NCBI RefSeq assembly: GCF_000732485.2
Contig: NZ_JAQV02000016.1
Coordinates: 62,001 to 126,000, forward strand
Reading direction: 5' to 3'
DNA: 64,000 nt
Source: Bacillus sp. SJS
GTDB taxonomy: Bacteria > Bacillota > Bacilli > Bacillales > Bacillaceae
The notes beneath the pieces are model-generated. The model searched no databases, was not told the origin of the DNA, and worked only from the letters and a program-made list of their open reading frames with translations. Position numbers and translations under genes: made by a program. Below are positions 24,419 to 32,329 of the stretch, one piece after another. The number at the start of each line of letters is the position of its first letter. Positions within the stretch are counted from its first letter, which is position 1.

Positions 24419-25105
24419 ATGACATCTTTTACAGAAAAGTTAAGAAAAGTAACCGATTCAATTTGGGAGGCAAACTTCAACCATCCTTTTGTAAGGGGAA
24501 TCGGCGATGGTACGCTTCCGCTTGAAAACTTCCGTTACTATGTCATGCAGGATGCCTATTACTTATCCCATTTTGCCAAAGTTCAGGCACTCGCTGGCGG
24601 AAAGGCTGACGACCTTCATGTAACAGCGCGAATGGCCTTCCATGCGCAAGGAACCTACGAAGCGGAGCTATCGCTTCATGAGAAATTCTCAACTCTGCTC
24701 GGAATTACAGAAGAAGAAAAACGGGCCTTTGAACCATCACCAACCGCATATGCCTACACATCCCACATGTACCGTTCTGCAATCAACGGAAGCCTTGGGG
24801 AAATCATTGCCTGCATCCTGCCATGCTATTGGATTTACTATGAAATCGGCGAGAGATTGAAAGAGTGCAAGCCTGAAGAACCGATCTATCAAGAATGGAT
24901 CGCGGCTTATGGAGGAGAATGGTTTAAAGAACTTGTATTTGAACAGCTAGAGCGACTGGACCAGCTTGCCATGGAAGCATCTGAAAAAGAACGGCAGAAA
25001 ATGATCCGCCATTTCACAATCAGCTGCAAATACGAACTGGCATTTTGGGAAATGGCCTATACGATGGAACAATGGCCGGATACGGAAGCTGTTGAAGTAC
25101 AGTAA
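24419..25105 (+). CDS. tenA: Thiaminase II / aminopyrimidine aminohydrolase
   Basis: A 228-residue helical enzyme that hydrolyses formylaminopyrimidine breakdown products of thiamine to recover hydroxymethylpyrimidine. The N-terminus WEANFNHPFVRGIGDGTLPL, the catalytic Cys in IACILPCYWIYYEIG and the catalytic Glu in YELAFWEMAYTMEQ are present. Its length matches B. subtilis TenA. Controlled by the upstream TPP riboswitch. Unlike the B. subtilis operon, no tenI, thiO, thiS, thiG, thiF or thiD gene follows, so here tenA is a single-gene riboswitch unit. Confidence 0.96.
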   Translation: MTSFTEKLRKVTDSIWEANFNHPFVRGIGDGTLPLENFRYYVMQDAYYLSHFAKVQALAGGKADDLHVTARMAFHAQGTYEAELSLHEKFSTLLGITEEEKRAFEPSPTAYAYTSHMYRSAINGSLGEIIACILPCYWIYYEIGERLKECKPEEPIYQEWIAAYGGEWFKELVFEQLERLDQLAMEASEKERQKMIRHFTISCKYELAFWEMAYTMEQWPDTEAVEVQ

Positions 25106-25127
25106 GAGTGGAATTGACTGCATGGGA

Positions 25128-25339
25128 GTGTCCGATATCGAACCATGAACGTCCGATAAGAAGAGCGGAGTGTCCGATATCCGTGCGCGAGCGACCGATA
25201 ACCCCTCGCGAGTGTCCGATAAAAAGCGGAATGACCGATATCGAACCATGAACGTCCGATAAAAAGAGCGGAGTGTCCGATATCCGTGCGCGAGCGACCG
25301 ATATCACGGGAGCGGCCGATAACCCCTCGCGAGTGTCCT
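25128..25339. repeat. Tandem array with 21-bp period around GTCCGATA
   Basis: The core G(T/A)CCGAT recurs at 25130, 25151, 25172, 25193, 25214, 25233, 25254, 25275, 25296, 25314 and 25335, almost all 21 bp apart. A 103-bp higher-order unit (ATATCGAACCATGAAC, AAGAGCGGAGT, ATATCCGTGCGCGAGC, AACCCCTCGCGAGT) appears twice. It fills the gap between tenA and its converging neighbour. Because 21 bp is seven codons, several frames stay open by chance on the minus strand; they are not genes. Confidence 0.9.
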
Positions 25340-25366
25340 GCCACCAAAGAGCTAAAAGTCTCTCCG

Positions 25367-25405
25367 CAAAAAAAGCCGGCTTCCAACAGGAGGCCGGCTT
25401 TTTCT
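25367..25405. terminator. Bidirectional terminator
   Basis: AAAAGCCGGC (25371-25380) pairs with GCCGGCTTTTT (25393-25403); T-runs are present on both strands, so it serves tenA and the converging gene. Confidence 0.9.
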
Positions 25406-25412
25406 CAATCAA

Positions 25413-25766
25413 TTAATCAATCACTTCATCATCAAATGGGTTAATTACGTAAATATAGCCGTGGGCCAGATCAATTCGGAGGATCCATTCCCATGGAACA
25501 TCCAGTCTTTTATAAATAGCTTTCCAAAACTCAGCGGATTTTGTTTCAAATTCCAGGTATTCCTGCAGCAGCTCCTTATAGGAAGCTCCCTGAATCTGGA
25601 TGTTTGAATCCATTAGACGCATGTGGGCTAGGTGCCTGCACTCCAATTCCTGGGCCATCTGAAGCTCTTCCTGTGTGGCTGTTCCAATAACGGTACCGTC
25701 CTCAGGTATTGCCGCAAAAACGTTTACATTTTCATCTACTGTCACTGGCTGTTCGTCGAAGCGCAT
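25413..25766 (-). CDS. Hypothetical protein of 117 residues
   Basis: A soluble, acidic protein, not assigned to a family. Notable parts are ENVNVFAAIPEDGTVIGTAT, a long helical region MAQELECRHLAHMRLMDSNI and YKELLQEYLEFETKSAEFW, and the C-terminal WILRIDLAHGYIYVINPFDD. No signal peptide or membrane helix. The ATG at 25766 follows AAGGAGG by 6-7 nt, so expression is likely. Confidence 0.7.
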   Translation of the reverse strand: MRFDEQPVTVDENVNVFAAIPEDGTVIGTATQEELQMAQELECRHLAHMRLMDSNIQIQGASYKELLQEYLEFETKSAEFWKAIYKRLDVPWEWILRIDLAHGYIYVINPFDDEVID

Positions 25767-25929
25767 GAGTCATTTCCTCCTTGTTTTGGAATAGGATGGT
25801 TCTCCACTATCATACATGAAAAGTTTCAATAATGACATGGATAATCATTAGGTTTGACCAAGGATATTTCGGGAAAACAGGCAGTACGGACATTAGACAT
25901 ATCATCAATGAATAGGGAGGCGCTTCTTT

Positions 25930-26409
25930 ATGTTCGAGCTTCGGGACGTCCTTACATTGCTTTGGTCACTTTGCATTGTTTTGCCGATCGCATCATTTGT
26001 TCATCAATTAGGCCATACTGTTATGGCGCTTGCCTTTGGCGGAAAAGGAACATTCACAATTGGTAGAGGAAAGCCGCTTTTTACGTTTAAAAATCTGACG
26101 GTAAAACGTCTTTATTTTTTGGATTCTTTTTGCCAGTATGAAGGTCTTAGGTATGATAATCGTGCTACTCATGCCATGGTGTATGGAGGGGGAGCGCTTT
26201 TTAATCTTCTTTCCATTCTGCTTGTGAACCTGCTTATTGTGCATAATGTATTGGAGCCTCATTTATTTTTCTATCAGTTTGCTTACTTTTCAAGCTACTA
26301 TGTTATTTTTGCTTTACTGCCTGTCCGATACTCAGACGATCATCCAAGTGATGGAATGGCAATTTACGAAGTTCTCCGTCATGGGCGCAAATGTGATCCT
26401 ATTGATTAG
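25930..26409 (+). CDS. M50-like membrane protein lacking the catalytic Glu
   Basis: A 159-residue membrane protein with about four hydrophobic segments. The motif SFVHQLGHTVMAL occupies the place of the HExxH zinc-protease motif of site-2 (M50) proteases, but Glu is Gln. Near the C-terminus ALLPVRYSDDHPSDGMAIYE mimics the second M50 motif (LLPxxxxDG). In between, MVYGGGALFNLLSILLVNLL matches an M50 central helix. It is therefore probably a pseudo-protease or metal-binding chaperone-like relative. The ribosome site AGGGAGG is strong. Function unknown. Confidence 0.7.
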   Translation: MFELRDVLTLLWSLCIVLPIASFVHQLGHTVMALAFGGKGTFTIGRGKPLFTFKNLTVKRLYFLDSFCQYEGLRYDNRATHAMVYGGGALFNLLSILLVNLLIVHNVLEPHLFFYQFAYFSSYYVIFALLPVRYSDDHPSDGMAIYEVLRHGRKCDPID

Positions 26410-26411
26410 AT

Positions 26412-26432
26412 AAAAAAACCGCCATTAGGCGG
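26412..26432 (-). terminator. Intrinsic terminator after the ferritin-like gene
   Basis: CCGCC (26419-26423) pairs with GGCGG (26428-26432) across ATTA; on the minus strand seven T follow. Confidence 0.8.
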
Positions 26433-26436
26433 CGAT

Positions 26437-26877
26437 TCAAATCTTTGTTAAATAATATAAAAACCAGACAGCATGGTTTTGCTCGTCCGCAGCCGCTCTT
26501 TTGAAAATGCGCTTTATGTACGCATTCGTGGCTTTATCTGAGATATCCAGATAGAAATCAACGGTTTCCTGTTCATCCTTGAAAGCGGCATTAAGCCCTT
26601 TCTCATAGGTTGAGGGACATTCTTCAATTTGCTTCGGCTTATGCTGGCGTCCTGTCAGCGACAGATAAATCTGTGAAAACTCCTCATAATGCCTTCTTTC
26701 ATCCTTTTGAATTTCAAGAATTTTTTCCCTCTGTTCCTGCGTCGGTGCTTGCTTTGCCAGTACTTCATAGCAATTTATCGCGCTGTATTCTCCATCAATT
26801 GCCTTGGCTATTTCTTTAGCAAGCAATGCATTCTGGTTCATTTGGCGCTGATATTCTTCGTAATATTGATACTGCAT
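26437..26877 (-). CDS. Ferritin-like diiron-domain protein
   Basis: A 146-residue four-helix protein. Metal-ligand patterns of rubrerythrin/ferritin-like proteins are visible: Glu in IDGEYSAINCYEVL, ExxH-like KDERRHYEEF, Glu in FKDEQETVDFYLDI and DEQNHAVWFLYYL. It lacks the rubredoxin domain and a DNA-binding tail. Possible roles are iron handling or peroxide defence; neither is proven. Preceded by AAGGGGG and transcribed alone. Confidence 0.8.
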   Translation of the reverse strand: MQYQYYEEYQRQMNQNALLAKEIAKAIDGEYSAINCYEVLAKQAPTQEQREKILEIQKDERRHYEEFSQIYLSLTGRQHKPKQIEECPSTYEKGLNAAFKDEQETVDFYLDISDKATNAYIKRIFKRAAADEQNHAVWFLYYLTKI

Positions 26878-27004
26878 GTCCTTGATCCCCCTTAAAGTTA
26901 AGCTTGATAAAATATATGACAGTAATTACAAATTAGTAGTGAAAAGGTTCTGAACATTCTATATAATAAATGCTAATATCAGCAAGGGGATGTGTTGAAA
27001 AGCA

Positions 27005-27514
27005 ATGATAACCGTTGTTAAAGCAGGACTTGAGCACATTCAGGGAATCATTCGTGTTTGTTCTGAAGGGTACAGGAACACATATAATGAAACGCATTCC
27101 AAAAAGTATATAGAACGTACCATTTCCGAATTTTATAATGCAGAGCGGGTGGCAAAGGAAATACAAGAAACTGACCGTCATTGGAACGGCTGGTATGCGG
27201 CAATTGGTGAGAATGGAGTAGCAGGAGCCGGCGGTGGAGGGATGACTGCCGAACACACTTCTGAGCTTTTCGTTCTTTATCTGGATCCCGCCAAAAGAAG
27301 ACAGGGGATTGGCACGCTGCTTCTTAATGCCATTACAGAGGAACAAATTCAAACATATGGGGCACAGGAACAGTGGGTATCCGTGGATGAACAGAACCAG
27401 AAAGGAATTCCGTTCTACAAAGCTAAGGGATTTATCGTTCAGGATTGCGTGCCTTCCTATTCACAGACAGAGACTGAAAACTATTATTCTTTGAGGTGCA
27501 AGAGAGAGCTATAA
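27005..27514 (+). CDS. GNAT family N-acetyltransferase
   Basis: A 169-residue acetyl-CoA-dependent transferase. The acetyl-CoA-binding motif A is read in LFVLYLDPAKRRQGIGTLLL (Arg-x-x-Gly-Ile-Gly) and motif B in FYKAKGFIVQD. An unusual Gly-rich stretch AGAGGGGMTA precedes it. Substrate unknown. The second acetyltransferase gene begins 13 bp after its stop, so the pair is co-transcribed. Confidence 0.88.
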   Translation: MITVVKAGLEHIQGIIRVCSEGYRNTYNETHSKKYIERTISEFYNAERVAKEIQETDRHWNGWYAAIGENGVAGAGGGGMTAEHTSELFVLYLDPAKRRQGIGTLLLNAITEEQIQTYGAQEQWVSVDEQNQKGIPFYKAKGFIVQDCVPSYSQTETENYYSLRCKREL

Positions 27515-27527
27515 GGGGGGCTTCATA

Positions 27528-28319
27528 ATGATTAGGCAACTAACAGAAAAAGACCATGAACAATGCTATTCCTACGTTTCCGGCAAGCCTGCTGAAAACT
27601 TGCTTATAATAGGGGACATCGAAGCATTCGGGTACAATGAGCCTTTTCAGAAGGTTTGGGGCGATTTTAATGAGGATGGCGAGCTTCAGGGGATTCTATT
27701 AAAATATGAAGCGAATTATATCCCTTTTTCCCATGGGGATTTTGATGCCGGCGGCTTTGCCGGAATTATGAAGGCGGACCCGGAATGGGGTATTCTTTCA
27801 GGTCTTGAGGAGGTAACGGTCAAACTGGAGCCGTTCCTTGAACGGCGCGCTGAGAAACGTGTGCTGTATTATGCAAAATGCGTGAAGCTTGAGGAGACGT
27901 TCAGTCATCGTCCTGGAGTAACCGTAAAAAAGGCAGGGATTGAAGATGCAGAACGGATTCTGGAGCTGCATAAACAGATTGAAGAATTTACTTCAGCGGG
28001 AGAGAGTGTGGAAAGCAAGCGCCGAAACATGGAAAAGGGCGCTTCAAGAACGTATTATGTGGAGGAAGAAGGAAGGATGGTCAGCGCCGCCTCTACTGCA
28101 GCTGAAAACAGCCTCTCAGCGATGGTGGTCGGTGTCTGTACGCTCAATGACCATAAGCGGAAAGGCTATGCCACTCAGTGCATGCTTGAGCTATGCGGTC
28201 ACGTACTGAGTGAGGGACGCGAGCTCTGCTTGTTTTACGATAACCCGGAAGCCGGCAAAATCTATAAACGCATTGGATTTAAGGATATTGGGATGTGGAC
28301 GATGTATGAATGTTCATAA
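27528..28319 (+). CDS. GNAT family N-acetyltransferase, 263 residues
   Basis: A longer GNAT-fold protein. The N-terminal half (1-130) is an extra domain beginning MIRQLTEKDHEQCYSYVSG, as in the ZmaR/Mig-14-like group of two-domain GNATs; the C-terminal half (131-263) contains the acetyl-CoA motif VVGVCTLNDHKRKGYATQCM and the closing IYKRIGFKDIGMWTMYE. The ribosome site AAGGGGGG is strong. Substrate unknown. A terminator follows directly. Confidence 0.88.
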   Translation: MIRQLTEKDHEQCYSYVSGKPAENLLIIGDIEAFGYNEPFQKVWGDFNEDGELQGILLKYEANYIPFSHGDFDAGGFAGIMKADPEWGILSGLEEVTVKLEPFLERRAEKRVLYYAKCVKLEETFSHRPGVTVKKAGIEDAERILELHKQIEEFTSAGESVESKRRNMEKGASRTYYVEEEGRMVSAASTAAENSLSAMVVGVCTLNDHKRKGYATQCMLELCGHVLSEGRELCLFYDNPEAGKIYKRIGFKDIGMWTMYECS

Positions 28320-28328
28320 ACGAACGGG

Positions 28329-28355
28329 CTGCCTATTACTTAGGCAGTTTTTTTT
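28329..28355 (+). terminator. Intrinsic terminator after the acetyltransferase pair
   Basis: CTGCCTA (28329-28335) pairs with TAGGCAG (28341-28347), followed by eight T. It insulates the pair from the siderophore operon. Confidence 0.88.
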
Positions 28356-28537
28356 AGAATAAGAAAGTATAAATTTTGTCCATTTCCAGGGCACAGCCCC
28401 TTGAGGTATGGGAGGCACGCAGGACGTTGCGCATACAGCAGAACTTCATTCCCTCAAGGCGTTTTCACTTTTCTAAATGCCGGAGTCTTTTCTCTCATAC
28501 ATTAAGAAGGAATCCGACTATCGAACGATTGATTAAG

Positions 28538-28580
28538 AGAATCATTTTCATTATGATTAATGAGATTGATTCTCATTATC
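28538..28580 (+). promoter_or_regulatory. Two overlapping Fur boxes
   Basis: TGAGATTGATTCTCA (28561-28575) is a 7-1-7 inverted repeat matching the Fur consensus TGATAATnATTATCA, extended by TTATC. A second match, GAGAATCATTTTCATTATG (28538-28556), agrees with the classical 19-bp box at 15 of 19 positions. They lie 23-65 bp before the first siderophore gene, so Fe(II)-Fur repression is expected. Confidence 0.88.
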
Positions 28581-28602
28581 GAAAGAAAGAGGGCTATCAC
28601 GA

Positions 28603-30438
28603 ATGAACCACATACATAATGCTCAGAAAGGGATTCTCGATCGGTTGATGCAATGTCTGCTTCGGGAAAAGCTTATACCCTATAAAGAAGAAGAGGGTGC
28701 TATAAATATTGAACTTTCTAAGGATTCATCTATCCGCATAGGGGTAAAGAGAAAGTTTTATTTAAACAGGATTGAAATTTCCGATGTTTCCTATATTCTG
28801 TCCTCGGGAACGACCCGGATTGAAACTCCTGAACAGCTGATTCATCTGCTGCAATTATATGGTCTTTTTCCGGAATCAGAGGAGGCAGCAGTATTTAGCA
28901 GGGAACTGCAGAATAGTACAGAAAATTACCAGCTTAGTTTGAAGGAGTTTTCCAAAAGACAGAAAAGCTGGCTTCCGTATATGGAGCAATATGATAACCC
29001 AATCAGCTGGATTCATCAGCTTGCCGTTGAAAATGAGACGTTTAGTCCGTTGGCATTTTTTGAACAGCTTGCCGTTCATGGTCATACTCTCCACCCCTGT
29101 ACAAAAACAAAAATGGGGATGAGTTTAGAAGAGGCCGCTGTTTACTCTCCTGAATGCGGCGGTATGCCTGAGATTGTGTACGCAGCGGTTCATAAAAGCA
29201 GGACCGCAGCCAGCCTTTTGAAGGGGACTGAGATTAAAACTCTTCTGTTCCAGCAGAATGACGCGCTTGAAGAAGCATTCAGAAACGAACTGGATAGCCA
29301 GTCTCTGGATCCTGAAGAATATGAATTGCTTCCGCTTCATCCATGGCAGGCTGAGCATGTTATACCTGAGCTTTATTATGGGGAACTACAAGACCGTCTT
29401 GTTGTGCTGATTGAGGGGATAAAGGAGCCGGCATTTGCCCTTGCTTCATTGCGCACCCTTTTACCGGCAGCACAGGGACGCAAGAATCCGTATCACCTGA
29501 AAACAGCAATCAGAGTTCAGGCAACAAGTGCCGTTCGAACCGTATCGCCTGCGTCAGCGAGCCATGGACCTAAATTTACACAGCTGTTTCAGGAGTTAGC
29601 AAATCGTCCTGATTTTCCTGAAACTCTGATTTTAGTTAAAGAAGAGGGCGGCATTCATTTCAAGGATCAAGGTTCCTCAGATGAACGGGAAAAAAACCTG
29701 GCTGCGATGATTAGGGAAAATCCTGAAGTCTATACGGATTCCGCAAATGGAGAGCTAGCCATCCCCGGCGTAGCTTTAATCTCTGATTCACCATTCGGAA
29801 ATGGATCTCTTCTTACTGAAGCAGTTCGTTTATACAAAAATAGCAAAGATTCAGGGAGTCTTGAGGTAGCCGCAGAGGACTGGATCAGGGATTATTCAAG
29901 GCTGCTCTTCCAATCCGTTCTTCCAGTGATGACCCGTTACGGTATCGCTTTGGAAGCACACTTGCAAAACAGCATCCCGGTATTGAAGCATGGGGCGCCG
30001 GTCAAATTAATTGTCAGAGACTACGGCGGAATTAAACTTTATAACAAGCGGCTTCAAAAAACAGGACTTGAATTCGTCTTTCAGATGGAAACCCATGTGG
30101 AAGCACTAAATGCCGAAGCCCTTCAGGATACCGTTTCACATGCAATCATTCAAAATCACCTTGGCGAGCTGATCATAACACTCGTTAAGGAACTGAATAT
30201 AAAAGAAGAAAAATTTTGGGAAATTGCCTCTGAAGAGATGGATCTTGTTTGGAATTCACTCTATGATGATCCCGACGCTCCGGCAGACAGGCAGGCGATG
30301 ATGGAAAGAGAATTGTCTCTTAAAAGCCTTGTGGGAATGAGGCTTAAGCATACGATTGATAATACGTACACGAAGGTGCCCAACCCCTTTGCTGCCGTAA
30401 AAGAAGGAGGAAGCAAACGTGCTGAATTACAGAATTGA
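28603..30438 (+). CDS. IucA/IucC family siderophore synthetase (first)
   Basis: A 611-residue ATP-dependent NRPS-independent siderophore (NIS) synthetase that joins a carboxylic acid such as citrate to an amine or hydroxyl. Family motifs: substrate-loop VHGHTLHPCTKTKMGM, LPLHPWQAEHVIPELY, and the ATP/metal site EAHLQNSIPVLKHGAPVKLI with IVRDYGG. The C-terminal FhuF-like helical domain is present. It is first in a four-gene operon behind Fur boxes and overlaps the next gene by 20 bp. Which bond it makes cannot be decided from sequence by eye. Confidence 0.93.
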   Translation: MNHIHNAQKGILDRLMQCLLREKLIPYKEEEGAINIELSKDSSIRIGVKRKFYLNRIEISDVSYILSSGTTRIETPEQLIHLLQLYGLFPESEEAAVFSRELQNSTENYQLSLKEFSKRQKSWLPYMEQYDNPISWIHQLAVENETFSPLAFFEQLAVHGHTLHPCTKTKMGMSLEEAAVYSPECGGMPEIVYAAVHKSRTAASLLKGTEIKTLLFQQNDALEEAFRNELDSQSLDPEEYELLPLHPWQAEHVIPELYYGELQDRLVVLIEGIKEPAFALASLRTLLPAAQGRKNPYHLKTAIRVQATSAVRTVSPASASHGPKFTQLFQELANRPDFPETLILVKEEGGIHFKDQGSSDEREKNLAAMIRENPEVYTDSANGELAIPGVALISDSPFGNGSLLTEAVRLYKNSKDSGSLEVAAEDWIRDYSRLLFQSVLPVMTRYGIALEAHLQNSIPVLKHGAPVKLIVRDYGGIKLYNKRLQKTGLEFVFQMETHVEALNAEALQDTVSHAIIQNHLGELIITLVKELNIKEEKFWEIASEEMDLVWNSLYDDPDAPADRQAMMERELSLKSLVGMRLKHTIDNTYTKVPNPFAAVKEGGSKRAELQN

Positions 30439-32329
30439 CTCAAAAGCGGGCGAAAATCCATTTGCACGGGAGACGCTGAACTATTTGGAGCAGCAGCTTC
30501 CTCATTTAAAGAATTCCTATCTGGAACAGCTGCCAAGTGCAGAGGAAGCAATCTTGCATAAATGGATGGAGTCTCTTTTAAGGGAGGACATCCTGAATAT
30601 GAGAAGCGAAGCGGTAGAATGGGAACAGAAGATATCTGGCCAGGATGCTTCTGGAAAGCCTTCCACTTTTCTCTCCATCCAGCTGAATGACCGGGCGAGC
30701 CTTATTGCAGCATGCACTGGCCGGCATGCCTTTAATCGGATTATGGTTAGCGGCCTTTTTCTTTTAAAGGATGGATTGATTAAGATTAAATCGTGTTCAG
30801 AGCTGCTTGAATTGCTCAAAAACAGGCATCCCCGTTTTTGGGAGTTTGGAGGAAGCTGGGAAACCTATGCAGAGGAGCTGATGAATGGAAGTGCGAATCT
30901 GGCTTTGACTTATGCTGTATTTGAGGAGATGAAAGGCAAGCTTCCCAGACAGGAAAGCTTCTACAGCTATGCTGAAAAATTATCGAAGCCAGCTTTGTTT
31001 TTTGAACAGCTTTGCATAGAGGGCCATCACCTTCATCCAGGAACAAAGACAAAACTGGGCATGCAGGCAAAGGATGTATTTGACTATTCACCCGAGCTGG
31101 GAGGAAGGGTTAGCATCCGATTTGTCCTGGGAAAAAAAGAAGCGTTTATGTGGAAGGTGCAATCAAATCGAGAACCGAATGAGTTTTTGTTCTCCAAGCT
31201 GCCCGGTTTGGAAGCAACGGTGGAAAAAGAGTGCCGCAGGAGAGGATTGCTGCTCGATGAATGGGTTGTCATTCCGGTCCATCCATGGCAAATGAAACAT
31301 ATGCTGCCTGAATTGTTCGGAAACGAGATGGATTCCGGTATGATTCAGGAGCTTGATCTTATATGGGAGGCTTATCCTACGACCTCTTTTAGAACCGTCA
31401 TTCCAAAAGGGAGTGATTTGTTTATTAAGCTTCCTGTGCACTCACAGATGACGTCAACAAAGCGCTCTGTTTCAGCTCAAACCGCATGCAACGGTCCTGC
31501 AGTCTCTGCGTTATTTGATGACATTTTAAACAGAGAAGGGCAATTGAAGGATACCTTTATCCCCATTCCTGAAACATATGGTGTGGCTTTTAAGGATGAA
31601 AATCCATTAAAGAGCCGGAACATGACAGCGATGCTGAGAAGCGGTTTGGATCCATTTGTCCATGGCGATGAAATTCCTGTAGTTGCCTCATCGTATAACA
31701 GTCCGTCTCCATTTTCTGAAAAGCTGGTTCTTGAGGAAATCTATGAAGAATACTGCCGCAGGGAAGGGCTGAATTCAAAAGAGGCTTTTGAGCCGTTTTT
31801 AAAAACTTACTTCTCTGTTGTACTGCCAGGGACCTTGACACTTATGACGCGATACGGAATCGGGCTGGAAGGGCATATGCAGAATTCAATCGTGTCCTTC
31901 AGCGGCGGAAAACCTGTTAAATATCTGTTCAGAGACTGGGGAGGGGCGCGAATATATAAGGAGCGTCTAATCAAGCAGAAGCTCAGCCTGGAGCTGCTTC
32001 CGGGCTCTGTGACCGTTACAGAATCATTGGAGGAAATGCGCAGCAAGATGCACTATACGGTGTTTCAAAGCCATTTTGGTGAGGTAATCCGCATATTGGC
32101 AAGCTTCACCGGTTCAGAGGAAGCCCTTGCATGGAAATGGCTTGGCGAGGAAGCGGACCGGACCCTTGAATCCATTGGCGGAATGGATGCAGCGGAAGAC
32201 CGTGCGTTTCTTTTCAGCCCAGTTGTTAAGCACAAGGCGCTTTCTTCCATGAGGCTGTTTCCCGATCATGAAGGGTATGTATATGTGGAAGCGCCGAATC
32301 CGCTTGCAGAGGCGTGTGAGAAAAAGTGA
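30419..32329 (+). CDS. IucA/IucC family siderophore synthetase (second)
   Basis: A 636-residue NIS synthetase paralogous to the upstream one. Its GTG start sits 20 bp inside the first gene after AAGGAGG. Motifs: IEGHHLHPGTKTKLGM, IPVHPWQMKHMLPELF, TRYGIGLEGHMQNSIVSF and FRDWGGAR. The presence of two synthetases implies two successive condensations, as in staphyloferrin-type citrate siderophores. It overlaps the MFS gene by 4 bp (GTGA). Confidence 0.93.
   Translation: MLNYRIDSKAGENPFARETLNYLEQQLPHLKNSYLEQLPSAEEAILHKWMESLLREDILNMRSEAVEWEQKISGQDASGKPSTFLSIQLNDRASLIAACTGRHAFNRIMVSGLFLLKDGLIKIKSCSELLELLKNRHPRFWEFGGSWETYAEELMNGSANLALTYAVFEEMKGKLPRQESFYSYAEKLSKPALFFEQLCIEGHHLHPGTKTKLGMQAKDVFDYSPELGGRVSIRFVLGKKEAFMWKVQSNREPNEFLFSKLPGLEATVEKECRRRGLLLDEWVVIPVHPWQMKHMLPELFGNEMDSGMIQELDLIWEAYPTTSFRTVIPKGSDLFIKLPVHSQMTSTKRSVSAQTACNGPAVSALFDDILNREGQLKDTFIPIPETYGVAFKDENPLKSRNMTAMLRSGLDPFVHGDEIPVVASSYNSPSPFSEKLVLEEIYEEYCRREGLNSKEAFEPFLKTYFSVVLPGTLTLMTRYGIGLEGHMQNSIVSFSGGKPVKYLFRDWGGARIYKERLIKQKLSLELLPGSVTVTESLEEMRSKMHYTVFQSHFGEVIRILASFTGSEEALAWKWLGEEADRTLESIGGMDAAEDRAFLFSPVVKHKALSSMRLFPDHEGYVYVEAPNPLAEACEKK

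Noticed and set aside
25020-25412. Overlapping minus-strand frames with IGRSR/DIGHS repeats
   Set aside because: The 21-bp repeat equals seven codons, so several frames stay open by chance in different phases; it also crosses the bidirectional terminator.
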